24,692 bases of DNA, taken from a virus. The translations under genes were made by a program, and so were the position numbers. The stretch spans positions 1 through 24,692 of IMG/VR virus record IMGVR_UViG_3300032223_000817. One strand, given 5' to 3'. Within the stretch, counting starts at the first letter, position 1, and each line of letters opens with the position of its first letter. The notes below the pieces were generated by a model. The model was not told the DNA's origin. It worked only from the letters and a program-made list of their open reading frames with translations, and made no database searches. Below are positions 1 to 7,036 of this stretch, one piece after another.

Positions 1-68
1 AGAAGGTTAAAGGCAAAGCCTGTACTTGTGGCAAGTGCAAGGCATGTAAGGCAAAGAAAAAGAAGTAA
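1..68 (+). CDS. 3' end of a gene with a Cys-rich, Lys-rich tail (partial)
   Basis: The first complete codon is at position 3 and the frame runs to a TAA at 66-68, so only the last 21 residues are visible. They contain the pattern C-x-C-x2-C-x2-C and end in a run of lysines. Four closely spaced cysteines suggest a metal-binding knuckle or a redox tail, and the basic end could bind nucleic acid; both are inferences from 21 residues. The gene lies just upstream of a terminator, so it closes a transcription unit. Given its place before the neck and tail genes it may belong to the head module, but the product cannot be named from this fragment. Confidence 0.6.
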   Translation, partial: KVKGKACTCGKCKACKAKKKK

Positions 69-73
69 CGATT

Positions 74-100
74 AGCCCCCGCAAGGGGGCTTTTTGCTTT
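74..100 (+). terminator. Rho-independent terminator
   Basis: A perfect 7-bp GC-rich stem (AGCCCCC/GGGGGCT) closes a GCAA tetraloop and is followed directly by a T-rich tract (TTTTT, then GCTTT). It begins six bases after the stop codon of the partial upstream gene. It should end the upstream unit, so the tail genes need either their own promoter or read-through. Confidence 0.9.
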
Positions 101-116
101 ATGATTTCTATTGACG

Positions 117-130
117 CCGGAGTAATCCGG
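117..130 (+). promoter_or_regulatory. Small GNRA-type hairpin in the leader of the tail operon
   Basis: A perfect 5-bp stem CCGGA/TCCGG closes a GTAA loop, which fits the stable GNRA tetraloop class. It lies between the terminator and the ribosome binding site GGAGG at 163-167. A -35-like TTGACG precedes it at 111-116, but no good -10 was found at the right spacing. There is no T tract, so it is not a terminator. A structured leader or processing site is possible; chance cannot be excluded for so short a stem. Confidence 0.3.
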
Positions 131-171
131 AACCCTGCTTGTAACACCCTGCGCCTTCCTATGGAGGATTT

Positions 172-333
172 ATGATTAATTTAGCTACTCGGCTTGCTCG
201 TGAAGAGACTGATGCCGATAAACAGGAGTTCGTTCGTGGCTTATCCAGCCTTGACCAAAATGGTGGTAAGAAAATCATTGTTGGTTTAGCTGCAGGGTTT
301 TTGCTATCGAAATGGCTCAGTAACCGTGGCTAG
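172..333 (+). CDS. Small protein with a short C-terminal hydrophobic segment (53 aa)
   Basis: ATG 172 is preceded by a strong Shine-Dalgarno GGAGG at 163-167 with a 4-base gap. The frame runs to TAG 331-333 and overlaps the next gene by 8 bases. Residues 1-30 are charged and probably helical. Residues 33-48 (KK, then IIVGLAAGFLLSKW) form a short hydrophobic stretch flanked by lysines, a possible membrane anchor or buried helix. No family was recognised. The good ribosome binding site and the overlap with the connector gene make it a real gene. Its place at the head of the neck/tail operon suggests a small structural or assembly role, which is inference. Confidence 0.65.
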   Translation: MINLATRLAREETDADKQEFVRGLSSLDQNGGKKIIVGLAAGFLLSKWLSNRG

Positions 334-595
334 TTTTAAAAAAACCTTAAACTCCATAATCACTGCTGCAGAGAAGCAAGTAGTTAAAGAATACACAAAG
401 AATCTTCGCTCCCATGCCTCATCATATGGGTGGCCTTCAGATGTCACAGATAACCTAATGATTTCTCATGACGGTTCTAACCACACCATCTCATACCCAC
501 AAAATATAGAAGATGCTGTACTTACATTAGAGTATGGAACTCAACATGTTCCGCCAGCTCCTGCACTTAGAACTTTTATGTTAGGATCTAGATAA
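326..595 (+). CDS. HK97-gp10-like head-tail connector / tail completion protein
   Basis: The 89-residue protein starts at GTG 326 inside the end of the previous gene. No ATG lies near the start in this frame. The N-terminal half looks like an amphipathic helix rich in K and E (residues 5-30). The C-terminus carries LEYGTQHVPPAPALRTFM (about 68-85), which resembles the E-[FY]-G-T...P-x-P-x-[LF]-R ending typical of HK97 gp10-family minor tail or neck proteins. These proteins link the head connector to the tail. The position, two genes upstream of the sheath and next to a probable tail terminator, fits. It is shorter than usual for the family (often 110-150 aa). The family call rests on the C-terminal motif only. 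Confidence 0.6.
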   Translation: MASFKKTLNSIITAAEKQVVKEYTKNLRSHASSYGWPSDVTDNLMISHDGSNHTISYPQNIEDAVLTLEYGTQHVPPAPALRTFMLGSR

Positions 596-1200
596 TGCCA
601 TTTATTATTAATGAAGATGCCGCCTTGAAGACTTTGCTCTCCGGCATTACCGTATCTGATGGTGGAAATGCAGCACGTCCTGTAGCTGTTTACTATGGTC
701 AACCGGATAAAGATATCCGTCAACAGAGCTACCCATATATCACCCTAGATTTAGTTGGTGTTCGTGAGGATGTAGAGCGTGCTCATAGAGGTGTAGTAGA
801 CCTAACCTATGCTCCTGAAGGTACTACCCCAAATTATAACGAAGATGGAACTCTAAATCAACCAGTTAATTTTCCTATTCCAGTAGACCTTGTCTACCAA
901 GTCTCCACATGGTCTCGTCAACCTCGTCATGATCGTCAGATTATGGCTAAGTTGTTTGCACCTGGTAGACTACCATTTAGATTTGGACAGCTCCATATCC
1001 CAGAAGACAATACAAACCGTCGTCTGGATATGTTGGGATTTTCCAAAAGAGATACTACTGAAGGCGGTAAACGTTTATTTAGTAATGTCTATAACATCCG
1101 TGTAAGCGCTGAACTTTTCCCAGATCAATTGGGAGATGTTTACGAAGTATCAAGCGTTCACACATTGTACAACTATCAATCTACGGTATTTAATCCCTAA
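595..1200 (+). CDS. Probable tail terminator / neck protein
   Basis: The 201-residue protein starts at ATG 595, sharing one base with the previous stop (TAATG). It is a soluble mixed alpha/beta protein with no signal peptide, membrane segment or cysteine motif. The N-terminal part (residues 1-60) includes VYYGQPDKDIRQQSYPYITL, reminiscent of tail terminator and tail completion proteins, which often carry a Y/F-x-x-P-x-[IL] stretch in a beta sheet. The middle, about 85-120, contains a strand-helix unit (VDLVYQVSTWSRQPRHDRQI) seen in many terminator-like folds. The main argument is synteny: between a gp10-like connector and the sheath, contractile phages usually encode the protein that caps tube and sheath at the head end. 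Another neck or completion role is possible. Confidence 0.5.
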   Translation: MPFIINEDAALKTLLSGITVSDGGNAARPVAVYYGQPDKDIRQQSYPYITLDLVGVREDVERAHRGVVDLTYAPEGTTPNYNEDGTLNQPVNFPIPVDLVYQVSTWSRQPRHDRQIMAKLFAPGRLPFRFGQLHIPEDNTNRRLDMLGFSKRDTTEGGKRLFSNVYNIRVSAELFPDQLGDVYEVSSVHTLYNYQSTVFNP

Positions 1201-1250
1201 ACAATTTGGCCCACCTAAGAAAACAACCTAACCCTAAGGAGTAACCCCGA

Positions 1251-3035
1251 ATGGCAACATTTGCTCGTCCCGGAGTCTATATCCAAGAAGTGGCTCTTCC
1301 ACAGACTGTGACACCTGCTGATACCAGCAATGCTGTCGGTGCGTTTGCTGGAGCTCTTCCACAAGGTCCTACTGCTGCACCAGTACTAGTAAGTACATGG
1401 ACAGATTTTTTTAAGACCTTTGGAGGCTTGAATGACTCATACCCAACAACTTGGGCTGCCTATAACTTTTTTGCTAATGGTGGCCGCAATCTTTATGTAA
1501 AGCGTGTAGTAGGCTCAGGAGCTACTGCAGGTTCTTTAACTATCACTGATGGTTCTGGAACTACAACTACTACTACAGCTGTTGTTACAGCAGCTTCAGC
1601 AGCTAGTGGAACTATTACTTACACAGCTACAAATACATTTTCTGTTGGACAGACTGTAAATATTACAGGTCTTTCAACAACAGCATTTAACTTAACTGGT
1701 GCAACTATTGCTACACGTTCAGGTTCACAGTTTACTGTTACAAATGCCGCAACAGGTACTGCAGTAACTGGAGCTTCTGCAGCAGCTACTGTTACAGTTA
1801 CAGTTGCTTCAAACCCAGTGTTTACTTTACAGGCAATCAACGCAGGAGCTTGGTCTACAAGCTATGCTGTTAAGATTGTTGCCGCTGGAAATGCTGCTCG
1901 TTTTGGTCTTGAAGTTTACCAAACAACTATTGTTAATGGAAACTCTGCATCTACTCTTGTAGATTCATATACAGATCTAAGCATGGCAACAACAGATCGT
2001 AACTACTTCCTATCAGTCATTAACTCTAACCCAGCAGCTATTATTAAAGTTTCTTCTTCAGGAATTGATAACTCTAAGTACCCTGCCGCAACCGTTACTG
2101 CTACAGCATTAGCTGGTGGAACAGATGGTGGAACACCAGGTCGTTCAGACTATTCAGCTGCTTGGACAACTTACGATTCTGTAAATAATCCTTTAGTTAT
2201 TTATGCGCCAGATGCATCTTATGCTGGAACAAGTCAACTAACAGCTCAGATTCACGGAGACGCTGTTTCATATGCAGCTAGCCGTACAGATTGCTTTACA
2301 GTATTTGATACTCCTTCGGGGCTATCAGTATCTGCAGCTCAAACTCAAGTAACTGCTACATACGCTGTATTTGCTGGAGATACTACAGGAAATATTGCGG
2401 CAGCTTACTACCCATGGTATAACATTCCAGATACAACTAAGGGAATTGGCGTAACACGTTTACAAGCCCCTGGTGCTGGTGTTGTTGGTCAGTACATTGC
2501 TACTGATGCAACTCGTGGTCCAGCTAAGACTCCAGCTGGTCTAAACAATGTTATGGCTCTTGCTGTTTCAACTGAGCACCTATTTACTAACGCTGAACTT
2601 GATGCAATCAACATATCTGTAGATCCAATCAATGCTATCCGTCAAGTACCTGGTGCAGGAATTGTTATTATGGGTGGTCGCACACTTGATAACACCCCTA
2701 ACAATCGCTACATCAACATCCGTCGTTCATTGATTTACATTGAAAAGTCTATGAATGACCTATCAGCATTTGCAGTGTTTGAGAACAATGATTCACGTCT
2801 TTGGTCTCAAATCCGTACCACACTGAACAGCTTCTTGCTTTCTTACTGGCAATCAGGCGGTCTACGTGGAACAAATCCATCTCAAGCATACTATGTAAGA
2901 TGCGATGCAACTACAACCTCTTTTGCAGACATGCAAGCAGGTCGAGTAAACATCGAAGTAGGAGTTGCTCTTGAGTACCCAGCAGAGTTCGTTGTCATTA
3001 AGCTTGGACAACTAACCGGAAACGCAACAGCGTAA
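1251..3035 (+). CDS. Contractile tail sheath protein with an inserted beta module
   Basis: The 594-residue protein begins MATFARPGVYIQEV, the classic PGVY-x-x-E start of phage, pyocin and injection-system sheaths. The C-terminal third holds the conserved sheath core: INAIRQVPGAGIVIMGGRT near 459-477, then NIRRSLIYIEKSMNDL, a helix with FENND, and an end with VALEYPAEFVVIKL. Sheath subunits polymerise around the tube and contract to drive it into the cell. Residues about 95-190 are an insertion: a Thr/Ala-rich linker (six consecutive Thr near 103-108) and then a small beta domain. That domain closely resembles one inserted in the baseplate wedge protein at 11463. In known sheaths such insertions sit on the outer surface. 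The start has a good ribosome binding site (AAGGAG). The tube gene follows 15 bases downstream. Confidence 0.97.
   Translation: MATFARPGVYIQEVALPQTVTPADTSNAVGAFAGALPQGPTAAPVLVSTWTDFFKTFGGLNDSYPTTWAAYNFFANGGRNLYVKRVVGSGATAGSLTITDGSGTTTTTTAVVTAASAASGTITYTATNTFSVGQTVNITGLSTTAFNLTGATIATRSGSQFTVTNAATGTAVTGASAAATVTVTVASNPVFTLQAINAGAWSTSYAVKIVAAGNAARFGLEVYQTTIVNGNSASTLVDSYTDLSMATTDRNYFLSVINSNPAAIIKVSSSGIDNSKYPAATVTATALAGGTDGGTPGRSDYSAAWTTYDSVNNPLVIYAPDASYAGTSQLTAQIHGDAVSYAASRTDCFTVFDTPSGLSVSAAQTQVTATYAVFAGDTTGNIAAAYYPWYNIPDTTKGIGVTRLQAPGAGVVGQYIATDATRGPAKTPAGLNNVMALAVSTEHLFTNAELDAINISVDPINAIRQVPGAGIVIMGGRTLDNTPNNRYINIRRSLIYIEKSMNDLSAFAVFENNDSRLWSQIRTTLNSFLLSYWQSGGLRGTNPSQAYYVRCDATTTSFADMQAGRVNIEVGVALEYPAEFVVIKLGQLTGNATA
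1611..1815 (+). repeat. Beta module copy A (inside the sheath gene)
   Basis: This encodes sheath residues about 120-185. V132-G150 reads VGQTVNITGLSTTAFNLTG and is followed by a second block (QFTVTNAATGTAV). It aligns with copy B in the gp6-like gene at 12585-12795, with 10 of 19 identical residues in that core by hand count. It looks like a mobile Ig-like or other small all-beta surface domain. The family is not identified here. Confidence 0.6.
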
Positions 3036-3050
3036 AGGAGATAAGAAAAC

Positions 3051-3671
3051 ATGTCAGCAACTGAAAACCTACTAAGCACCTTAATGACGGACCCAGTCCG
3101 TAATTTTAAGTTCCTAGTCACATTTGATACAACTTCAGATTGGAGTAAGGGAGCTAAGCCACTAAAGATGGGTTTTGTTTCTCTCTCCGGTCTCAGTGTA
3201 ACAACCGAACCTATTGCCTATCGTGAAGGTGGATACAACACTAACGTTCACCAGATCCCTGGTCAATCAGCGTTCACACCAATCACTCTCTCTAAGGGAG
3301 TAATGTTGGGACAAGATTCAAACATCAATTGGATGAAGCGCCTATTCTCAGTTCTAACCCCAAGCCTAACAACTGGTGTTGGACAAGGATTCCGTGCAGA
3401 CCTTACTATCCAAGTACTAAGCCATCCAAACCCACAAGCAGATACTGGTGCTGGAGCTCAGGCCCCAAACCCTGGAGATCAACACACTTCACTACGCTTT
3501 AAGGTTTACAACGCTTGGATCTCATCACTATCGTACAGCAACCTAGATGCAGGAGCTAACACCCTTATGGTGGAAGAGATGTCTCTAGTTCATGAAGGTT
3601 GGGATGTACAATATGCTACAGGATACACACTATCAGGATCAGCAGACGGAGCTACATTCCTAGGACGTTAA
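3051..3671 (+). CDS. Tail tube protein (T4 gp19 / contractile-tube family)
   Basis: The 206-residue protein starts at ATG 3051 after the ribosome binding site AAGGAG. It matches the tube family of contractile phages and injection systems in layout. An N-terminal DPVRNFKFLVTFD strand (about 14-26) is followed by GFVSLSGLSVTTEPIAYREGG (about 43-63), where the 'V-S-G-L ... E-x-x-x-Y-R-E-G-G' pattern is typical. Then come a loop with ITLSKGVMLGQDSNINWMKR and a C-terminal beta part ending near EEMSLVHEGWDV. The protein stacks as hexameric rings that form the inner tube through which DNA passes, inside the sheath encoded just upstream. It is slightly longer than many family members; the extra length lies around residues 120-150, a Pro/Gly/Ala-rich loop that may face outward. 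Confidence 0.93.
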   Translation: MSATENLLSTLMTDPVRNFKFLVTFDTTSDWSKGAKPLKMGFVSLSGLSVTTEPIAYREGGYNTNVHQIPGQSAFTPITLSKGVMLGQDSNINWMKRLFSVLTPSLTTGVGQGFRADLTIQVLSHPNPQADTGAGAQAPNPGDQHTSLRFKVYNAWISSLSYSNLDAGANTLMVEEMSLVHEGWDVQYATGYTLSGSADGATFLGR

Positions 3672-3691
3672 ACTAAACAAAGGTGAATAAT

Positions 3692-4513
3692 ATGACAACT
3701 GACACAACTATAACTGCTTCAAACAACCCAGCTTTAGCAAATGAACTAGCAGCTAAAGCTATGAAACCTTCTGATCAGGTGGTGGCTAGTAGCGCTCCAA
3801 AGACTGCTACAAACCCACCACCTGCTACAGATGTTGAACTATTAGGTGGATTATTAGATCCAATTTTTGGAATGATTACCACCGCAGAAGTAAGAGAACT
3901 AACAGGACTTGATGAAGAACTCATCTCTAAGGTTACTGATCCTGGTAAAGCTTTACTAACAATTTTAGAAAGAGCTACCGTAAAGATTGGTGATCAACCT
4001 GCAGACAAAGAACTTCTAGATGCTTTGTATGCCGGAGATCGTGAGCTTTTACTACTAGCAATTAGAAATGCAACTTTTGGTTCCGATATTAAATTGGGAC
4101 CTGGAGAATGCCCTAGCTGTGGCGTAGAGCAAGTCTTTGAAATTGATTTAATTAAGGATGTACCTCTCAAGAAACTTGATGGAGACCATACTTTTACAGT
4201 TAACTGTAAGGTTGGAGAAGTAGTGGTAGCGCTTCCTACAGGAAGTACTCAAAAAGCTATTGTAACTTCGACCAACAAAACCTCGGCAGAATTGGATACA
4301 ATTCTTCTGAAAAACTGCATAGAGTCAATCAACGGTGCGCCAGTACTTGGCTTAGACGATGTTAGAAAACTTAGTCTTAAAGACCGTAGAGACATTTTGC
4401 AAGAGATCACAAACCGCAACCCAGGCCCACAACTCAGTGAAATAAAAATACCATGTCAGTCTTGCGGCACGGAGGTACCGCTTCCGCTAACTTTAGCGGA
4501 GTTGTTTCGCTAA
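3692..4513 (+). CDS. Tail assembly chaperone, first frame (two CxxCG zinc knuckles)
   Basis: The chosen start is ATG 3692, with AAAGGTGA about 6-8 bases upstream. A GTG at 3683 is in frame but lies inside that ribosome binding site. The product is 273 aa. Residues 1-60 are Ala/Thr-rich and disordered. From about 60 the protein is folded, with helices around VRELTGLDEELISKV and LLLLAIRNATFG. C140-x2-C143-G and C255-x2-C258-G could together bind zinc. The position between tube and tape measure is that of tail assembly chaperones, which bind the tape measure while the tube is built. The 'CPSCG ... idL' pattern also recalls T4-type baseplate hub assembly proteins (gp26/gp51 class), so that name is an alternative. 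It ends in a short frame overlap with the second chaperone frame. Confidence 0.65.
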   Translation: MTTDTTITASNNPALANELAAKAMKPSDQVVASSAPKTATNPPPATDVELLGGLLDPIFGMITTAEVRELTGLDEELISKVTDPGKALLTILERATVKIGDQPADKELLDALYAGDRELLLLAIRNATFGSDIKLGPGECPSCGVEQVFEIDLIKDVPLKKLDGDHTFTVNCKVGEVVVALPTGSTQKAIVTSTNKTSAELDTILLKNCIESINGAPVLGLDDVRKLSLKDRRDILQEITNRNPGPQLSEIKIPCQSCGTEVPLPLTLAELFR

Positions 4514-4514
4514 C
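4502..4514 (+). other. Candidate +1 programmed ribosomal frameshift site
   Basis: The end of the first chaperone frame reads TTG TTT CGC TAA C. A tRNA-Phe on TTT (4505-4507) could slip forward one base onto TTC (4506-4508), a better match for its GAA anticodon. It would then continue GCT AAC GAG into the downstream frame, which is open from 4497 to TGA 4656-4658. Slow decoding of CGC or the nearby stop could promote the slip. The stop TAG at 4494-4496 limits a +1 shift to 4497-4513. Chaperone frameshifts are well known in tailed phages, mostly -1 and rarely +1 or -2. Confidence 0.5.
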
Positions 4515-4658
4515 GAGATTGATTATGAACTGCTTATGGATATGCAGGACTTATTAGTTCAAAGTTATCCAGGGTGGACATTAAATGAAGTGCGAAACCT
4601 CAGTATGAGGGAACGCATAAACTGGTTAAATAGAGCTACGGCTAGGATAAGGCGGTGA
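4512..4658 (+). CDS. Tail assembly chaperone, second frame (frameshift extension)
   Basis: This frame lies +1 to the preceding gene and gives about 48 residues beginning NEIDYELLMDMQ and ending with ARIRR before TGA 4656-4658. It contains TLNEVRNLSMRERINWLNR, a helical 'L-x-E-[VI]-x-x-L-x-x-R-E-R-x-x-W-L' motif much like second-frame tails of tail assembly chaperones, which recruit tape measure and tube. No ATG, GTG or TTG is available before ATG 4536. That ATG has no ribosome binding site and would cut off the first part of the helix, so fusion by frameshift is favoured. Independent translation of a 40-residue protein from ATG 4536 is the alternative. The tape measure gene starts 5 bases later. 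Confidence 0.6.
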   Translation, partial: NEIDYELLMDMQDLLVQSYPGWTLNEVRNLSMRERINWLNRATARIRR

Positions 4659-4663
4659 TGTAA

Positions 4664-7036
4664 ATGGCGGGTCAAAATCTAATACCACCATCTGACGCTG
4701 AGTCAACCTCTTTTTCTTCTATGTCTGACCAAGTAGACTTTGATGGGCTTCCTAAAAACTTTATTAAATACTTTAAAGAAGCTGCCAAACTTGTAGATGA
4801 TATGGTTGACAAATGGTCTAAAGCCATTAAAGATACCGAAGCAGCCACAGGAAAAGCTGCTGCTGGAAGACCTGGCGCTGGACGCCTAGGCCTTGGTGAA
4901 TTTACTCGTGCTGAAAAAATTGGTTTAGGCATTGGTGTAGCAACTGCAGCTGGGGCTACCTATATGTCTATGGCGCCTAATACTATGGCCGCTGTTACAC
5001 AGCGTATGGGTGCAGATACTTATGCCGGTCTTAGCGGCATGTCTTCTCGTCAAGCAATTCTTCAAGCTAACCGTCAAGTAGGCGGGGGTGCTACAAGTGC
5101 TATGGGTCCAACCATGGCTGCAATGAATTTAATGTACCAGGGTGGGTATACAGCTAGTTCTTTAAGCTCTAAGAACATCATGGGACAGCTTGGCGGATTA
5201 AGCGCCATGTCTGGTATGAGTAACGAACAGGCTGCCGGAAGTATGGCATCTATGAACGGCATGAGTTTTTTACGTGCCGGTATTCAAATTCGTGATAGGC
5301 AGGGTAACTTAAAGCCGCCTAATCAAATTATTAATGATGTATACAGCTTTTTGTATCGTGGACAAACGATTACAAAACAACAAGCAGCACTTGTATTAAA
5401 CCCTGGAAGTAAGGGTTACGCAACCATTCAACAGATTACTGGTGGCGATCCTCAGCTAATGCAAATGATCCAATCGGGTATTCTTGCACGTGCATCAAAT
5501 GGAAAACCACTTACAGCATCTCAAATGAGTGACCCAAATAAAGTTTTAAACGCTATGGGTGTAGATCAAAGCTCTCCTATTCGTGCTAACTTCCGCTATA
5601 ACTCAAGTGAAAATAAAAAGCTTGCTTCTACTGAACAAGGATTAGTAGGCGGATACGACGCCTCTCTTCGTACAGCTGCGTCTCTTAATGACGCCTACAG
5701 CAAGATGGCAGATATTCTTGGTCCGGTTAATGATGGGTTGATGACCCTTAAAGGAATTTTACAAACTTTTCCTAATGCTGGTGGCATGGGTGGAACAGTT
5801 TCTGGTTTAGCTGGTAGTGCTGTAGGTATTGGTAAGTCTATTTTAGAATACAAAATGCTTAGTAAGTTAATGGGTGGAACTGGTGCACTAGGTTTAAAGG
5901 GACTAGCAGGTGGTGCTCTTGAAGCAGGCGGTTTAGCTGGCGGATTAAAAATGCTGGGCGGATCAATGCTTAAGGGCGGATTAATTGCTGGCGGATCAAT
6001 GCTTGCTGGAAACCTTATTAAGGGACATTCATCTAAAGGTAGCTTCCGTTCACGTGCAGGTAACGCTGCAAAGTGGGCAGGTATTATGGCTGCTATTCCA
6101 GGACTAGGCGAAACTATTCTTCCAGAACTTATTGCTGGTGGAATTGGCTATGCAACTGGTGGGCCAAGTGATCATGGTAACTTAGGCGTTGGTGGGCCTT
6201 CTACATCTGGTATGGCGTTCTCTTACCCTGTTCCAAAAGCAACACCTATTACTTCTCCGTTTGGTCCAAGAGATAATTCTGCACACCCAGGAATTTCTGC
6301 AAACCACCACGGTATTGATTTTGGTACTCCTGTAGGAACTGCTCTAACTGCTGTTACAAACGGTACTGTTAGCAAGATCGGTAACGATATGAAGGGTTAC
6401 GGTAACTGGGTTGAAGTAAAGCACGATGACGGTACCGCATCTCGTTATGGACACCTATCTCAAATTGGTGTTTCTCGAGGACAAAAAGTTGGTCCTGGAC
6501 AAGTTGTTGGTAGGTCTGGCGGTAAAGCTGGAGCTGCTGGTGCAGGTAACTCTACCGGTCCACACCTTCACTTTGAAATTCTTGATCAAAAGGGTGTTAA
6601 GGTAAACCCAGCACCTTACTTAACCGGTGCTCCAGCAGGACCTATAAGTTCTGGAGGTTTTACAGCATCTGCTGTTGCAGGACCTGCAGGACCTAGAATA
6701 ATTTCTGGACAGAGTATGTCTGCAGCAAAATCAGCTACCTCTGGAATAAAAAGGGGGTTGCAATCATCTAAAAGTATTTCTACACTTACAAGCCCAAGCT
6801 TAAGTTCTACCTTAACTTCTTCATATAATGAAGATCTTGGGGGACCTACTGACGATATGAATATTGGAACATCGGTTGGTTCTCGTGGAACAGGTGGAAA
6901 GACTGCTAATATTTATGTAACTATGAAAGTAAATATTGCCCACGGAAGTGTTCAAGAAGCTCAACGTTTAGTTAAAGAGTTTGGAAAACAACTCACTTCT
7001 GGTAAGGTTTTAGACGCATTAGGAAAGGCACTTTGA
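4664..7036 (+). CDS. Tape measure protein with M23 peptidase domain
   Basis: The 790-residue protein starts at ATG 4664 behind AAGGCGGTGA. Residues 1-65 are charged and helical. About 80-400 is Met/Gly/Ala/Ser-rich helical sequence typical of tape measures. About 400-450 is a Gly-rich hydrophobic stretch with GG-x3-4 periodicity (such as GGLAGGLKMLGG) that could insert in a membrane. Residues about 525-650 form a LytM/M23 metallopeptidase: PITSPFG; H548-x-G-x-D552; YGH597; and PHLHFE with H634 and H636. All the zinc ligands and the catalytic histidine pattern are present, so the enzyme should be active. It would cut peptidoglycan cross-links during injection. The C-terminal 140 residues are Ser/Gly-rich and end in a helix likely to contact the chaperone or baseplate. 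At 790 aa it predicts a tail of medium length. Confidence 0.93.
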   Translation: MAGQNLIPPSDAESTSFSSMSDQVDFDGLPKNFIKYFKEAAKLVDDMVDKWSKAIKDTEAATGKAAAGRPGAGRLGLGEFTRAEKIGLGIGVATAAGATYMSMAPNTMAAVTQRMGADTYAGLSGMSSRQAILQANRQVGGGATSAMGPTMAAMNLMYQGGYTASSLSSKNIMGQLGGLSAMSGMSNEQAAGSMASMNGMSFLRAGIQIRDRQGNLKPPNQIINDVYSFLYRGQTITKQQAALVLNPGSKGYATIQQITGGDPQLMQMIQSGILARASNGKPLTASQMSDPNKVLNAMGVDQSSPIRANFRYNSSENKKLASTEQGLVGGYDASLRTAASLNDAYSKMADILGPVNDGLMTLKGILQTFPNAGGMGGTVSGLAGSAVGIGKSILEYKMLSKLMGGTGALGLKGLAGGALEAGGLAGGLKMLGGSMLKGGLIAGGSMLAGNLIKGHSSKGSFRSRAGNAAKWAGIMAAIPGLGETILPELIAGGIGYATGGPSDHGNLGVGGPSTSGMAFSYPVPKATPITSPFGPRDNSAHPGISANHHGIDFGTPVGTALTAVTNGTVSKIGNDMKGYGNWVEVKHDDGTASRYGHLSQIGVSRGQKVGPGQVVGRSGGKAGAAGAGNSTGPHLHFEILDQKGVKVNPAPYLTGAPAGPISSGGFTASAVAGPAGPRIISGQSMSAAKSATSGIKRGLQSSKSISTLTSPSLSSTLTSSYNEDLGGPTDDMNIGTSVGSRGTGGKTANIYVTMKVNIAHGSVQEAQRLVKEFGKQLTSGKVLDALGKAL
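5957..6004 (+). repeat. 15-bp direct repeat within the tape measure gene
   Basis: GGCGGATCAATGCTT occurs at 5957-5971 and again at 5990-6004, a period of 33 bases (11 codons). Each copy encodes GGSML in the Gly-rich hydrophobic segment. This suggests a recent in-frame tandem duplication of an 11-residue unit, a common way for tape measures to change length. Confidence 0.7.

Noticed and set aside
101-175. Short frame from ATG 101 (24 residues) after the terminator
   Set aside because: It begins inside the T-rich end of the terminator, has no ribosome binding site, and the strong GGAGG at 163-167 serves the next ATG at 172.
1540-1620. ACT/GCT-rich stretch in the sheath gene as a possible microsatellite or recombination site
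   Set aside because: The repeats are imperfect and simply encode a Thr/Ala linker before the beta module.
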